Source: Antilocapra americana | Taxonomy: Eukaryota > Chordata > Mammalia > Artiodactyla > Antilocapridae | Assembly (NCBI GenBank): GCA_007570785.1 | Contig: ML662442.1 | Span: 37,521,818-37,585,817 of the forward strand | Reading direction: 5' to 3' | Length of the DNA: 64,000 nucleotides | Shown: positions 48,947 through 61,122 of the stretch, in pieces | Position numbering within the stretch: position 1 is the stretch's first letter | How the letters are laid out: the number at the start of each line of letters is the position of its first letter | Position numbers and translations under genes: made by a program | The notes under the pieces: generated by a model | Told to the model about the DNA's origin: nothing | Database searches by the model: none | The model's input: only the letters and a program-made list of their open reading frames with translations

Positions 48947-49745
48947 AAGTGGGGCCAATTTGAAGGCTAGCTGTCAAACTGCCAAAAATAATCATGACAA
49001 ACTCAGATTCAGAGCTGTTCTACAAAATCACTGATCTATATTCTTCAGAATGTCAAGGTCATGAAAATCAAGGAAGAGACTAAGGAACTGCTCCAGAATG
49101 AAGGAGACTAAAGAGACATGACTGCCAACTGTAATGTGAAATGCTGGACTCATTCCCTTTGAGATTAAGGACACTGGAGGACAACTAGCAAAAGTCTGCA
49201 TGGGGCTGAAGGATTGGCTGGCAGCAACGTATTAATGTTAATTTCCCGATTTTACTAGATTGTACTATTATTTTATAGAAGAATGTTATTTATAGAAAAC
49301 ACCCATTCAAACATTAGGGAGAGATAGGAAATCAGGTTTGTAACTTACTCTCAAAAGGTTTGGGGCAGGGAGGGAAGTATTCTTTATTCTTTTACTGCAA
49401 CTCTGAGATAAGTTTGAGATTATTTCCAGATTAAAAATGTATATACACTTTTTGCCCTCTGCTCTGAGGAACCTCAGGCAGCCACCCCCATGGGCACATG
49501 CCAAGGTGCTGTTCCTGCCCTGGGCTTCTTCCCTCTGCCTTTTACTTCTCAGCTGCCAAGATCTTGGAAGGCTGAATATTCCCCAGGTATTTCAGTTGTT
49601 CCTTATGTGAAGTTCAGAAGCCTCACCCTTACAGTTGCCATCCTATGTGAGTGATGACCCAGTAAAATTTTTGCAAGAATGAATCAGAATTTTCATGACT
49701 AAGTGTTAGAGAAGACAGCCTTTTCTTCTCAGTTTCTACTTGTTA
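48947..49745. other. Single-copy DNA
   Basis: No gene or named repeat seen. Confidence 0.4.
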
Positions 49746-50176
49746 TGGCCTGAAGCTGAGATCAAACCCTGAACATTTGGAGTGGGAGCACTGACTCCAA
49801 GACCCTAGACTACAAGAACTAACCCTAGGGAGTAACAAATAGTGAGAACTCACACAAAGGAAACCATATGAATACAAGACCCAGCATCACCCAACCACCA
49901 GGAGCACCCTGTGCAGGACACCTCATCTAAACAACAAACAAAACAAAACTACAAACCCAATCATCAGCAGACAGGAGTACCACCTCACTCAGCCTTGCCC
50001 ATCAGAGGAAAAAAAAAACAAGAAAAACTCCGCACAAATCTCACCCTATATGAAGCTTACCAAAACCACTGGACTAACCTTAGGAGGGAAGAAACCAAAA
50101 GGAAGAATGAATTCAACCTTGATGGCTGGGAAAAGGAGACATCAGACACAGTAAGTTAAAAAAAAAAAAAGTAATA

Positions 50177-50473
50177 ATGAAAAGGCAGAGAAATACCATA
50201 CAAAAGAAGGAACAAACTAGAAACATAGAACTCCAAATAAATGAAGAGGAAATAGGCAAACTACCTGAAAAAGAATTCAGAATAATGATAGTAAGGATGA
50301 TCAAAAACCTTGAAAACAGAATGGAGAAAATGCAAGAATCAATTAACAAAGACCTAGAAGAATTAAAGAATAAACATACACAGACAAACAACACAATTAT
50401 TGAAATTAAAAATGCTCTAATAGCAGAATATCTGAAGCAGAAGAATGAATCAGTGAGTTGGGAGATAAAATGA
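50177..50473 (+). pseudogene. L1 ORF1 coiled-coil region
   Basis: The frame has LPEKEFRIMIVRMIKNLENR and QESINKDLEELKNKHTQTN, an L1 ORF1p coiled coil with heptad-like spacing. The frame is lost at about 50473. Confidence 0.85.
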
Positions 50474-51232
50474 TGGAAATAACTTCTGAAGAGCAGAATA
50501 AAGTAACACGAATGAAAAAGACTGAGGATAGTCTCAGAGACCTCTGCGACAATATCAAATGCACCAACATGAATTATAGGGGTCCCAGAAGAAGAAGAGA
50601 AAAAGAAAGGGTATGAGAAAAGTTTTTAAAGAGATTATAGTTGAAAATTTCCCCAACATGGAAAAGGAAATAGCCAATCATGTTCAAGAGGCCCAAAGAG
50701 TCCCATACAGGATAAACTCAAGGAGAAACACACCAACACACATACTAATTAAGCTAACAAAGACTAAACACAAAGAATATTGAAAGCAGTAAGGGAGAAA
50801 AAACAAGTAACATACAAGGGAAACCCTATACGTTTAACAGCTGATCTTTCAGCAGAACTGCAGGCAAGAGGGAAAAATCTACAGCCAAGATTACTTTCCC
50901 TGGCAAGGATCTCATTCAAACTTGATGGAGAAATCAAAAGCTTTTCAGACAAGCAAAAGTTAAGAGAATTCAGTACCACCAAACCAGCTTTACAACAAAT
51001 GTTAAAGGGACTTATATAATCAATAAATACAAGAGAAGAAAAAGATCTACAAATTCAATCCCAAACAATTAAGAAAATGGCAACAGGAACATAGATATCA
51101 ACAATTACTTTAAATGAATTAAATGCTCCAACCAAAAAAAACAGACTGGTTGAATGGATACAAAAACAAGACCCATATATGTGCCGTCTACAAGAAACCC
51201 ACTTCAGACCTCAAGACACATAGAGACTGAAA

Positions 51233-51977
51233 GTGAGAGGATGGAAAAATATAGTCCATGCAAACGGGAAGCAAAAGAAAGCTGGAGTACCAATCCTCAT
51301 ATCAGACAAAATAGCCCTTAAAATAAAGATGATTACAAGAGATAAGGATGGACACTACATAATGATCAAGGGATCAATCCAAGAGGAAGACATAGCAATT
51401 GTAAATATCTATGCACCCAACATAGGAGCACCTCAATACATAAGACAAACCCTAACAGACATAAAAGGAAAAATTAACAGTAACAAAATAATAGTAGGAG
51501 ACTTTAACACCCCTCTCACACCAATGGACAGATCATCAAAACTAAACTAATAAGGAAACACAAGTCTTAAATGATACATTAGATGAGATGGATCTCATTG
51601 ATATCTTCAGGACATTCCATCCAAATGCAGAAGAATACACGTTCTCAAGTGCACATGAAACGTTCTCCAGGATAGACCACATCTCAGGTCACAAATCAAA
51701 CCTCAGTAAATTTAAGAAGATTGAAATCGTATCAAGCATCTTCTCCAACCACAACACTATGAGACTAGATATCAATTACAAGGAAAAAACTATGAGAAAC
51801 ACAAACATGTGGATATTAAACAACACGTTTCTAAATAACCAACAGATTACTGAAGAAATAGAAAGTGAAATCAAAAGATTTCTAGGAACAAATGACAATG
51901 AAAACACGAAAACTCAAAATCTATGGGATGCAGCAAAAGCAGTTCTAAGAGGGAAGTTTATAACAATAAAATCCTAA
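51233..51977 (+). pseudogene. L1 ORF2 endonuclease domain
   Basis: Two frames (51233-51550, 51588-51977) carry AGVPILISDKIALKIK, YAPNIGAPQYIRQTL and VGDFNTPLTPMDRSS with the catalytic Asp kept. The later SDH motif reads SNH, so an active-site Asp is lost. A stop separates the frames. Confidence 0.88.
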
Positions 51978-52338
51978 CTCAAGAAACAAAGAAGACATTG
52001 AATAGACAATCTAACTTTACACATAAAACAACTGGAAAACGAAGAACAATAAAAACCAAAATTAGTAGAAGAAAACTCACAAAGATCCAAGCAGAAATAA
52101 ATGAAAAAGAAATGAAAGAAACAATACAAAAGAATAAAACTAAATGCTGATTCTTTGAGAAGATAAACAAAATTGATAAACCTTTAGCCAGACTCATCAA
52201 GTAAAAGAGAGAGAAGAGTCAAATCAACAAAATTAGAAATGAAAAACGAGAGGTTACAACAGACAATGCAGAAATACAAAGGATTATAAGAGACTATTAT
52301 GAACAACTATATGGCAATAAAATGGATAACGTGGAAAA

Positions 52339-52734
52339 ATGGACAGATTCTTAGAAAAGTTCAATCTTCCAAGAATGAGCCAGGAAGAAATAGAAATTAT
52401 GAACAACACAATTACAACCACTGAAATTGAAGCTGTGATCAAAAGTCTCCCCAAAACCAAAACCCCAGGACCAGATGGCTTCACAGGAGAATTCTATCAA
52501 ACATTTAGAGAAGAGCTAATACTAATCTTTCTAAAACTCTTTGAAAAAATTGCAGAGGAAGGAACACTTCTAAACTCATTCACAAGGCCATCTGATACCA
52601 AAACCAGACAGAGACAACACAAGAAAAGAAAACTACAGGCCAATATCACTGATGAACATAGATGTAAAAATCCTCAACAAATTTTAGCAAACAGAATTCA
52701 GCAACACATCAAAAAGCTCATACACCATGATTAA
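52339..52734 (+). pseudogene. L1 ORF2 RT N-terminal region
   Basis: Contains LPKTKTPGPDGFTGEFYQTF and [16 protein letters not shown], the RT fingers of L1. Parts between are frameshifted relative to the family. Confidence 0.87.
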
Positions 52735-53103
52735 GCTGGGTTTTTTCAAGGATGCAAGGATTCTTCAATATACAGAAATCAATCAATGTGATACACCATA
52801 TTGACAAATTGAAAGATAAAAACCATATGATCATCTCAATAGATGCAGAAAAAGCCTTGACAAAATTCAGCACCCATTTATGATTAAAACTTTTTGAAAA
52901 ATGGGCATAGAAGGAACCTACCTTAACATAGTAAAGGCCACATATAATAAGCCTACAGCAAACATTATCCTCAACAGTGAAAATCTGAAAACATTTCCCC
53001 TAAGATCAAGATATATGTATACCTATGGCTGATTCATGTTGAGGTTTGACAGAAAACAACAAAATTCTGTAAAGTAAATATCCTTCAGTTAAGAAATAAA
53101 TTA

Positions 53104-53600
53104 AAAAATACATAAACTTATAAAGTCCTATGAGAGAAACTGTCTAAGTTAAGGTGGAAAATGCAAATTCTTTTAGGTAGAATTATATTGCCAAGATGTT
53201 TTTGTAGGTCAAAATGTATGCATACTGGTAACTTCATATGGTTCAACTTAATATAAGAACATTCCAACAAACTACAAACTAATCAATAAAGGTAATGCCA
53301 TTTTCAACTTCAGTAAAAAGGCAAAACAGCTCACAGTCCCCTTCTGAGGACCCTCCTCCCGCAGTTAACTACCAGCACCCCCAGAGTCTGCCTCTCTGCT
53401 GACCCCCACCTGTCAGCACACGGAGTAGCTGCTGTGGCAGCTCCTGTTTTCGAGAATGAGGCCTCGACTCCATACCCTCCAAAGGCAGTCCTCCCTCTCA
53501 GCACCCCTCTGCAGCGTTTTTAAAGAATGGTTTCTTCTCCCTATGTCCTCTATTTACTCCCCAATGTTTCCTAAATTCACTGAAGAGGGCTTGCAAAGCT
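53104..53600. other. Single-copy DNA
   Basis: No gene or named repeat seen. Confidence 0.4.
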
Positions 53601-53609
53601 ACCACCCAT

Positions 53610-54165
53610 AAGCAATTGCTCACCAAGGCTGTTAATACCTCCCTGATGATTTTTCCCTCTTCAAGACTGCTCCCCACTCTTCTTTTTGAAATGTTTTCTT
53701 CTTTTGGCTTCTGTGAGACCACACATCCCTTGAGTGTCCTCCTATTCCCCTCTTTGCTTATATCCCTGGCCCCTACAATTCACCTTCCAGAAAGCACCTG
53801 TAGCCACCTTTCAGATACAGCATCAGAGCATGCCACTCCCTGAAGATATCCCCCGCCCACCCCGACACCCCATGCTTCTCACTGGAGAAGTAACAGCTAA
53901 GCTCTGGTGAGATCCGGTCCCTATCTATGCCTTACTCCATCCTAAAGCACAACCCTCTGTGCTTCTCACCTGACTTTGTTTGCTTCTTTTTTTTACGCAA
54001 TATTTTTGCTGTATTTTAATCTATATGCTTTTTTTTTTTGTCTGCCTCCCCTAGAACATTAGTGCCTCGAGAGACCTTGTCAGTCTTGTCCTTTACTGTA
54101 TCTTCAGTGTCTAGAAGAGTGACATGTAAGTGCTCAATAAATCTGGTGAATAAATAAATCATGTA
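53610..54165 (+). mobile_element. L2 LINE 3' end
   Basis: TTTGTCTGCCTCCCCTAGAA, AGTGCCTCGAGAGACCTTGT, CTGTATCTTCAGTGTCTAGA, GTAAGTGCTCAATAAATCTG. This is the canonical order of the L2 3' end. The left limit is uncertain. Confidence 0.8.
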
Positions 54166-55162
54166 CTCTCTGCTAATAATCTCAGCCAGCAGATGTCTGA
54201 TGGCTGTGATAATAATTACAGAATCCTAGAGATGACCTTCCTTCCAAATAATCTTATCTAAACTCAAGATTATGTGAAAAAATTCTCCACTACACTGCTG
54301 GTAGAAGGTTATCCAGCCTCTATTTGAGGACTTTCAGTGATAGAACTTGTGACTTTTAATAATGGAGTGTTTACATGTCATTGTTGATAGCTCTAATTGC
54401 TGGAAAGATTTTCTGTTCAGTGACCCTAAATCTTCCTCCCTATATATTCTACTTATTGATCCCAAAACAACTTGAAAAAGCCCTGGTTCACCTGACAGTA
54501 TTTCAAATATTACTTGAGGGAATGATCACATGATTTTAAGCTCTGAGATAAATTCTCCCAGCTATCTCAACACTTCATGTGATATGAAAAATTAACCAGC
54601 CCTGCACATGAGAAAAGTCTGCAAATGTTTAGCAGCTTGGTTTAAGTAAATAAAGCCTTTCTAAGCATCTTATCTGAAAAATAAAACCTAAGCGTGCCTG
54701 TAGGTATTCAGAGAACATGGTCATTTCTCGTGGCTGTCTTTCTGTTCTCTTAACAGCCTATTTCTCTCCATCACTCTCTTTCTGATACTGAGGGAACTGC
54801 CACAATCACAGACAGGCCCATGAGCATCTTCCCTGAGACAAAGACTTAATCTTCTGCAGAAGATACTTGTGAGGATATGTCCTCACTTCTGGGTATAGTT
54901 TATATTTCAGTAAGATGAGAGAGAACTTGCACGATGTAACTGTTGGCTAATGAGCTTTGTGGCAAGAGCTCTTTGCCAAAGGCAGTAAATAATTTATTCT
55001 ATGAGTGAAAACAGTTTGGATCTTATACCCCCTGGGACTATCAGTGTGTGTAGTATAGGAGGGAGAACATCTGTTGTGATTAAATGGGCAACGTTCTAGT
55101 GGATATTGTATCCTTCCTAGTGACTTCTTGCAATAAAGTAAGCACTCTATATATTTTAAAAA
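54166..55162. other. Single-copy DNA
   Basis: No gene or named repeat seen. Confidence 0.4.
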
Positions 55163-55366
55163 CTTTACTGGAGGGACTACCCTGTTTGTTTACTGGTAAA
55201 GAATCCGCCTTCCAACACGGGGGACAAGGGTTCCAGCCCTGGCTGGGGAACCGAGATCCCATACGCTGGGCAGCACCTGAGCCTGTGCACAGGTGCAGGA
55301 CCCGTGCGCCTCCCGCCTCCAGCACCCACGGGCCGAAACCGAGACTTGACCCAGCCAAATGAATAA
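55163..55366 (+). mobile_element. CHR-related SINE
   Basis: GGAGGGACTACCCTGTTTGT head, AAGAATCCGCCTTCCAACAC, a GC-rich middle and a CCAAATGAATAATGAAA tail. It differs from the other CHR copies in the middle. Confidence 0.75.
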
Positions 55367-55371
55367 TGAAA

Positions 55372-56947
55372 TTTTTATTGCAGTATAGTTGATTTACAAT
55401 GTTGTGTTAGTCTCAGGTGTATAGCAAAGTGATTCAGTTATAAAAAGACATATATTCATTCTTTTACAGATTTTATTTTCTCACATAGGTTATCACAGAA
55501 TATTGGAGGTGCCCTGTGTTCTACAAAGGTTCTTGCTGGCTATCTGTCTTGTACATAGTAGTGAGTGTATGTTAATCCCAAGCTCCTGAATTATCCCTCC
55601 CCTTTGGTGACGATAAGTTTGTTTTCGGTATCTGTTTCTGTGTTGTAAATACGATCATTTGCATCTTGTTTTAAAAAGTTAGATCCCACATATGAGTGAG
55701 ACCATCTATTTGTCTTTCTCTGTCAGACTGACTTCATGTAGTATGACAGCCTCTAGGTTCATCCGTGTGCTGCAAACGGCATTATTTCATTCTTTTTTAT
55801 GGCTATTATTCCATTGTGTATATAGATGGACCACACTTTCTTTATCTAGTCCTCTCTCAATGGACATTTAGTTTGCTTCCATGTCTTGGCTATTGTGAAT
55901 AGTGCTGCTGTGAACACTGGGTGAGTGTATGCTTTCAAATCACGGTTTTCTCCGGATATATGCCCAGGAGTGGACTGCTGGACCATATGGCAATACAATT
56001 TTTAGTTTTTTAAGGAGCCTCCATACTGGTTCTCCATAGTGATTGTACCAATTTACATTCCCACCAACAGTGCAGAAGGGTTCCCTTTTCTCCAAACCCT
56101 CTCCAACACCTACTGCTTGTAGACCTTATGATGATGGCCATTCTGACTGGTGTGAGGTGATACCTCACTGTAGTTTTGATTTCCATTTCTCTGACAATTA
56201 GTGATGTTGAACATCTTTTCAGGTGCTTTTTGTACAGCTATATGCCTTCTTAGGAGAACTGTCTATTTAGATATGTCCATTTTTTGATTGGGTTGGTTGT
56301 TGTTTCTGATAGAGCTGCATGAGCTGATGTATATTTTGTAGAATAATTCCTTGTCAGTTGCTTTGTTTGCAAATATTTTCTCCCATTCTGAGTGCTGTCC
56401 TTTTGTTTATGGTTTCCTTTGTTGTGGAGAAGATTTTAAGTTTAATTAGGTCCCATGTTTGTTTGTTCTTATTTTCATTACTCTAGAAAGTGGATCAAAG
56501 GAAATATTGCTGTGATTTATGTCAAAGTTTTCAGCCTATGTTTTCCTCTAGGAGATTTATAGTGTCCAACCTTACATCTGGGTCTTTGATCCATTTTGAG
56601 TTTATTTTTGTGTATAGTGTTAGAGAATATTCTAGTTTCATTCTTCTACATGTAGCTCTCCAGTTTTCCCAGAACCACTTATTGAAGAGACTCTCTTTCC
56701 TCCATTGTATATTCTTGCCTCCTGTGTGTGGGTTTATTTCCAGGCTTTCTGTACTGTTTCATTGATCTATATTTCTGTTTTTGTGCCAATACCATAACTA
56801 GCTTTGTGATATAGTCTGCAGTCAGGGAGCCTGATTCCTCCAGCTCCATTTTTCTTTATCAGGATTGCTTTCAACTATTTGGGGTCTTTTGTGCTTCCAC
56901 ACAAATTTGAAAACCTTTTTGTTCTAGTTCTGTGAAAAAAGCCACTG
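55372..56947 (-). mobile_element. 5'-truncated L1
   Basis: Minus-strand L1 from the 3' UTR (TTGCAGTATAGTTGATTTAC) through the ORF2 C-terminal part to TCTAGTTCTGTGAAAAAAGCC. It is older than the young copies at 61457 and 11301. No clear TSD. Confidence 0.9.
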
Positions 56948-58061
56948 AATGAGGGAGTGAGTGAGTGGACAAAGAAACCGACAAATCAGAAGGCATCAGA
57001 GCCAGTGCTCTGGTCCAAGCCCTCCTGTTGCAGAGGGAGCAGAGTCCTGACGGGGAAGGACCCATTCCTCAACAGAGCCGGATGTGGGGCCAGGCCCCAG
57101 GGCGCCTGGTTCTCAGGCTTGGCATTCTCTCCACTGGTTCACACCGCCTGTCTTACTGGGCACCTGTGAACATTTCCAGTTAACTGAGTAAGTAAGGATT
57201 TTTGTTTTGTTTTTAATAACTATGTCATTGTGGATAACTTCCTTATATCCATGTCCCCAACTGGTTGCTTTACACCAGTCAGAGTAAGCCCATGGACCCT
57301 GGCAGTGACAAGTTTAGGGACTGGCATGTGACCCAGTGCTGGCCATCGAGGCACGAGAAGTCCACTGGGCAGATTCTGACTCCTCGTTCCTGAGAGGTCA
57401 TAGGGAAAACGTCCCTCTCCTCCCTCATACACTACTTTGTCTGACTCGTACTTGGACCTGCTGCAGCCATCTTGCTGCCAGTCTGAAGACAGAAGAGCAG
57501 AAAGATGGAAAGAATCTGGGTGCTTCTACATCAGCAGGTCTGGAGGCTACCCATCTGTAATCTTTCAGTGAAACAGAAAGATAAATTATCTCATTTAAAC
57601 CAGGTAAGTTAGATACTCTGTTACGCAGAGCTGAAAGTATCCTAAGAGGTTCAAACAGTTTGACAGTTCCCTTTTAAAGGTTTCTACATGCTTCCTTAAT
57701 TTCTTAAACAATAAAAAACTATAGAAAATGAGTATTTCTTCAAATAGTCAGGAATATCATTCAGCTGGCAAGGCTATAATGTAGTGTTGCCTTGGTGCTG
57801 CATACTAATATAAATTCTATGTCTTTTTAATCTATCTTATGCCCTTTTAGTCTCAGGACCTCTTTATATTCTTAAAAACATTATTGAGGACCTCCACTAA
57901 GCTTTGATTTATTGGGCTATATTTACTGATTATTACTGTATAAGAAATTTTAAATTTCTATTACTTCATTTAAAAATAATAAGAAACCTAATAAATACTA
58001 CTTTCCAAAATAAAACAAAATTTAAAAGGAAGCACTGCTTTACATGTTAGGAAATCTCTTC
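56948..58061. other. Single-copy DNA with ancient repeat traces
   Basis: 57835-58030 (TCTCAGGACCTCTTTATATT ... GGGCTATATTTACTGATTAT) resembles a mammal-wide old element that I cannot name. No exon supported. Confidence 0.4.
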
Positions 58062-58073
58062 AATGTTTGGTAT

Positions 58074-58638
58074 TGTTGTTCAGTCACTCAGTTGTGTCTC
58101 TTTGTGACCCCATGGACTGCAACACACCAGGCTTCCCTGGCCCTCACTGTTTCCTGGAGCTTGCTCAAACTCACATCCATTGAGTCAGCAATGCCATCCA
58201 ATCATCTCATCCTCTGTTGTCCCCTTCTCCTCCTGCTTTCAATCTTTCGCGGCATCAGGATCTTTTCCAATGAGCTGACTCTTAGCATCAGTATTAGATT
58301 TAGCATTAGTATTTAGGCCAAAGTATTAGAGCTTCAGCTTCAGCATCATTCCTTCCAATGAATATTCAGGGTTGATTTCCTTTAGGATGGACTGGTTTGA
58401 TCTCCTTGCTGATCAAGGGATTCTCAAGAGTCTCCTCCAGCACTACAGTTCAAAGGCATCAATTCTTCAATGCTCAGCCTTTTTTATTGTGCAATATTCT
58501 CACATCCGTACATGACTACTGGAAAAACCATAGCTTTGACTATACAGACCTTTGTAGGCAAAGTAATGTCTCTGCTTTTTAATATGTTGTCTAGGTTTGT
58601 CAATGCTTTTCTTCCAAGGAGCAAGCATCTTTTAATTT
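58074..58638 (-). mobile_element. 5'-truncated BovB LINE
   Basis: Starts TGTTGTTCAGTCACTCAG (3' end) and ends CAAGGAGCAAGCATCTTTTAAT. The 12-bp TSD AATGTTTGGTAT lies at 58062-58073 and 58639-58650. Confidence 0.95.
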
Positions 58639-58896
58639 AATGTTTGGTATACCAAGACAACTGAATTCTCACATCTGCTTCTAGCTGAATTGGTCATAAT
58701 ACATTGTTTTGGTTGAAATGTACATATGAGGAACATCTGAACTCAATGTAATTGGAAAAGAAGTGTTTTAATAGTCTTTCCAGATAACTGAGGATATTTT
58801 TCTTTGATACTACACCAAAACTTGACAAGTTTCTTAAAGGTTAGTTGCAATCTAGAATCTGAAATCATATCAATGAACTTTTCACATACTTTAATC

Positions 58897-58900
58897 TTAA
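58897..58900. other. piggyBac target-site TTAA (left)
   Basis: TTAA directly abuts the left terminal repeat. The right flank (61124-61127) is TTAG, one change from TTAA. Confidence 0.8.
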
Positions 58901-58944
58901 CACATTATTGATCAGGGGATTTTTGCAGAAACAAATGCCTATGG

Positions 58945-58955
58945 CCAATGATGTG
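58945..58955. repeat. Inner inverted motif of the piggyBac left end
   Basis: CCAATGATGTG is in opposite orientation to the left terminal repeat CACATTATTGATC, 26 bp inside it. The right end has direct repeats instead. Confidence 0.6.
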
Positions 58956-59059
58956 TTATGTAAATAATAAGGAAACAACTGTGTTTGAGTAAATATCAAC
59001 AACTTTTTTTGCACTTAATGTAGTTATTTGAAACTCTGTACGTGTCTTACTAAAGCATT

Positions 59060-60767
59060 CTAATATTTCTTTAGAGTGTGACAGGCAGTATAGCAGGCAC
59101 TTCTGTGCAGGAGAATAGAACATCTTTTACAAATATACTGTGTTTCACTGAACTTTACCCTGGCAGAACAGACCCTACACTTTCTGGCAGCATTTTGTTC
59201 TTTTAGACCTGTGAGTACTATTTCCTCTAGGATATGTTCATTTATTTCATCTGGTAGTTGACAAAGTAGGTCTTTGTCATAAGCTATTTTAGAAACACCA
59301 CAAGAAGGACCAAGTGTGGGACTACAGTCACCAGAATGGGCAGTTACCCATTCTCTAGCTACTGCTAACAAAAACTATCATTTTATTCTGTGCATTAAGG
59401 CTACAGTAAAATTTAAATGCATTGAATAAACCACAATTACTCAAATAGAAACCTACTTTTTTATACCATTTTTGAGTTTTCCAGAGGATATTGTAGTTTG
59501 CCAGGTATTGATTGGATCAATCAACTTCTTTCATATATTTATTAAACCCTAATATACAAGTGGGCTTAGTTATATGATGGCCAGTCCTCCTGTCTTCCAT
59601 TCTTACAGATGCTATGGAGGTGTTATGAATAGCTGTCACCATGCAGACTAGCCTCTTGTCTTTCCATATAAGAACAATCACTTCTCAATTCTGTAAGAAC
59701 GTCATTTCTCTTCTCCTTCAATTGGTTTGTAGAAACATGATTCTCTTATACTCCCACAAACTCTGGTTTTAGTTTCCAACAATATTTCAGATGGGTACAC
59801 TGTTGTAATATAATAACTGTCCTGGTAAATATAGTGCCAATGAACCAAGATAAGGTTGTAGGACCAATAATACTGTTTCCTACAGTTTGTTTCTTACACC
59901 TGTGTGAATCTCAGGGTTGTATATATATCCAGTTTTCACTTTCACTAACCTTCCTGACCAAAATTCCATGTTTTCAAAGTTTTCCAGGATTATAGGGTTT
60001 TGATCCTCTCCACTTTATCATTGCCTCATCAAGTGATAGCTCTTGTTTGGGTAAATATGTATCAATTGAAATTTTGGTAGAAAATAATCCAAAAGAGGTT
60101 TGACTGTTGAAATTCTGTCTCCAGGAAGTGGAGTTGCTGAGTTACCATTAAAGTAAAGAAATGACATTATTTGTTCAAACCTTCTCATCATAAATCTTTC
60201 AAAGATCAAATAAGGAATCAGTCGAACAATATTCTTTCCAGGGTGGCTTTATTTGTCCCATCAAAATTTTTAATCTAAGAAACTTTTTCATGTCACCATT
60301 AGTTATATCAGTCCATTTTAAAGCCTTATATTTTTTATATGGTTTTTCATTCTGTTGGTGACACAAGTCTGTTTGAGAAGCAACCGACTCGAAAAAGTCA
60401 TTACCAAAAATTAACTCTGGTATTTTATTAACACTTTGTTGGTTATTACATTCAACAGTTACTTAACACTGACACAGCTGTAAAGTTTTCTAATTTTCAT
60501 GAAATGTTCTCTTCAATCCACTTTTTTGTAGAACCAAAGGAGCAGTCCCCAGCACTGGGTTTCATTTTCAATTTCCATATCAGAATCAATCACTAAGGTT
60601 TTTGTCTTTTTACTGGTTTTAATATTCACATTGTCTGTACCAGAACTATATTCTGAGGAACTAGCATCTTCTAAGACACTAGTAAATATGTCACTTGGAC
60701 AACCAAAGAAAGTATCTGCATAAAATTCACTGAAAAATTCTTCACTCAAAATTTCACGATGCATCAT
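59060..60767 (-). pseudogene. piggyBac transposase pseudogene
   Basis: The ATG at 60767 opens an acidic N-terminus (FFSEFYADTF, then Ser/Asp-rich sequence), as in piggyBac transposases. In order, and in shifting frames, come: ITNGDMKKFLRLKILMGQIK followed by EYCSTDSLFD (about 60220-60335); RFEQIMSFLYFNGNSATPLP (about 60120-60180); LSLDEAMIKWRG with the first catalytic Asp (about 60010-60045); YIYQDSYY with the second (about 59820-59845); IWKDKRLVCMVTAIHN with the third (about 59630-59680); FNKYMKEVD (about 59520-59550); and the C-terminal Cys-rich domain starting KCRVCSAR with paired Cys and Cys/His (59060-59165). The span is about 569 codons, the usual family length. At least four frame changes and several stops show it is dead. 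Confidence 0.9.
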
Positions 60768-60833
60768 TTTTGAAAATTGTATGATTAAAAAGCTTACATT
60801 TATAATATAAACAACGTTGTAATAAAAACCTAA

Positions 60834-60925
60834 TGGAGGACATGGGTAAATCTATGGCTGATGCATGTTGATGCTTGGTGGAAACCAACACAATACTGTA
60901 AAGCAACTATCCTTCAATTAAAAAT
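60834..60925 (+). mobile_element. L1 3' tail inserted in the piggyBac element
   Basis: ATCTATGGCTGATGCATGTT ... CTGTAAAGCAACTATCCTTC and an A-rich end make up an approximately 92-bp L1 tail. The 10-bp TSD AAAAACCTAA lies at 60824-60833 and 60926-60935. It lies upstream of the transposase start. Confidence 0.88.
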
Positions 60926-61048
60926 AAAAAACCTAACAGAGCAAGATGTGAGCAATGACAGTCATAAGCTGTATCATGAACTCTTGATTAATTTAAGCTT
61001 TAACAACTTTGCGTGGTGATGCAGTTAGTAATATATCACTCTCTAAAA

Positions 61049-61122
61049 ATGTATTGATACACCTCTGGTCAGTAACATTTGGGTAACAAAAGATGTATCA
61101 ATATGTCTCTGGTCAATAATGT
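61049..61122. repeat. Subterminal direct repeats of the piggyBac right end
   Basis: Two about 30-bp units at 61049-61078 and 61093-61122 share ATGTAT..ATA...CTCTGGTCA.TAA (about 22 of 30 positions). The outer unit contains the terminal repeat. They are possible transposase binding sites. Confidence 0.75.

Larger units (their letters stand above)
49747..53103 (+). mobile_element. L1 with internal deletion joining RT to the 3' tail
   Basis: Starts within the L1 5' UTR (TTTGGAGTGGGAGCACTGAC). ORF1 remnants lie at about 49910-51000, endonuclease at about 51180-51800 and RT up to about 53010 (CTGAAAACATTTCCCCTAAG). There it switches to the last 80-90 bp of L1 (ATATGTATACCTATGGCTGA ... CCTTCAGTTAAGAAATAAAT). 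The rest of RT, the C-terminal domain and most of the 3' UTR are absent. Frames are broken. Confidence 0.88.

Noticed and set aside
59060..59371. 103-codon frame as a host zinc-finger or domesticated piggyBac (PGBD) gene
   Set aside because: The rest of the transposase lies in other frames with stops, TIRs and TTAA/TTAG flanks are still present, and no splice or promoter signals support a host gene. It is the C-terminus of a dead transposase.
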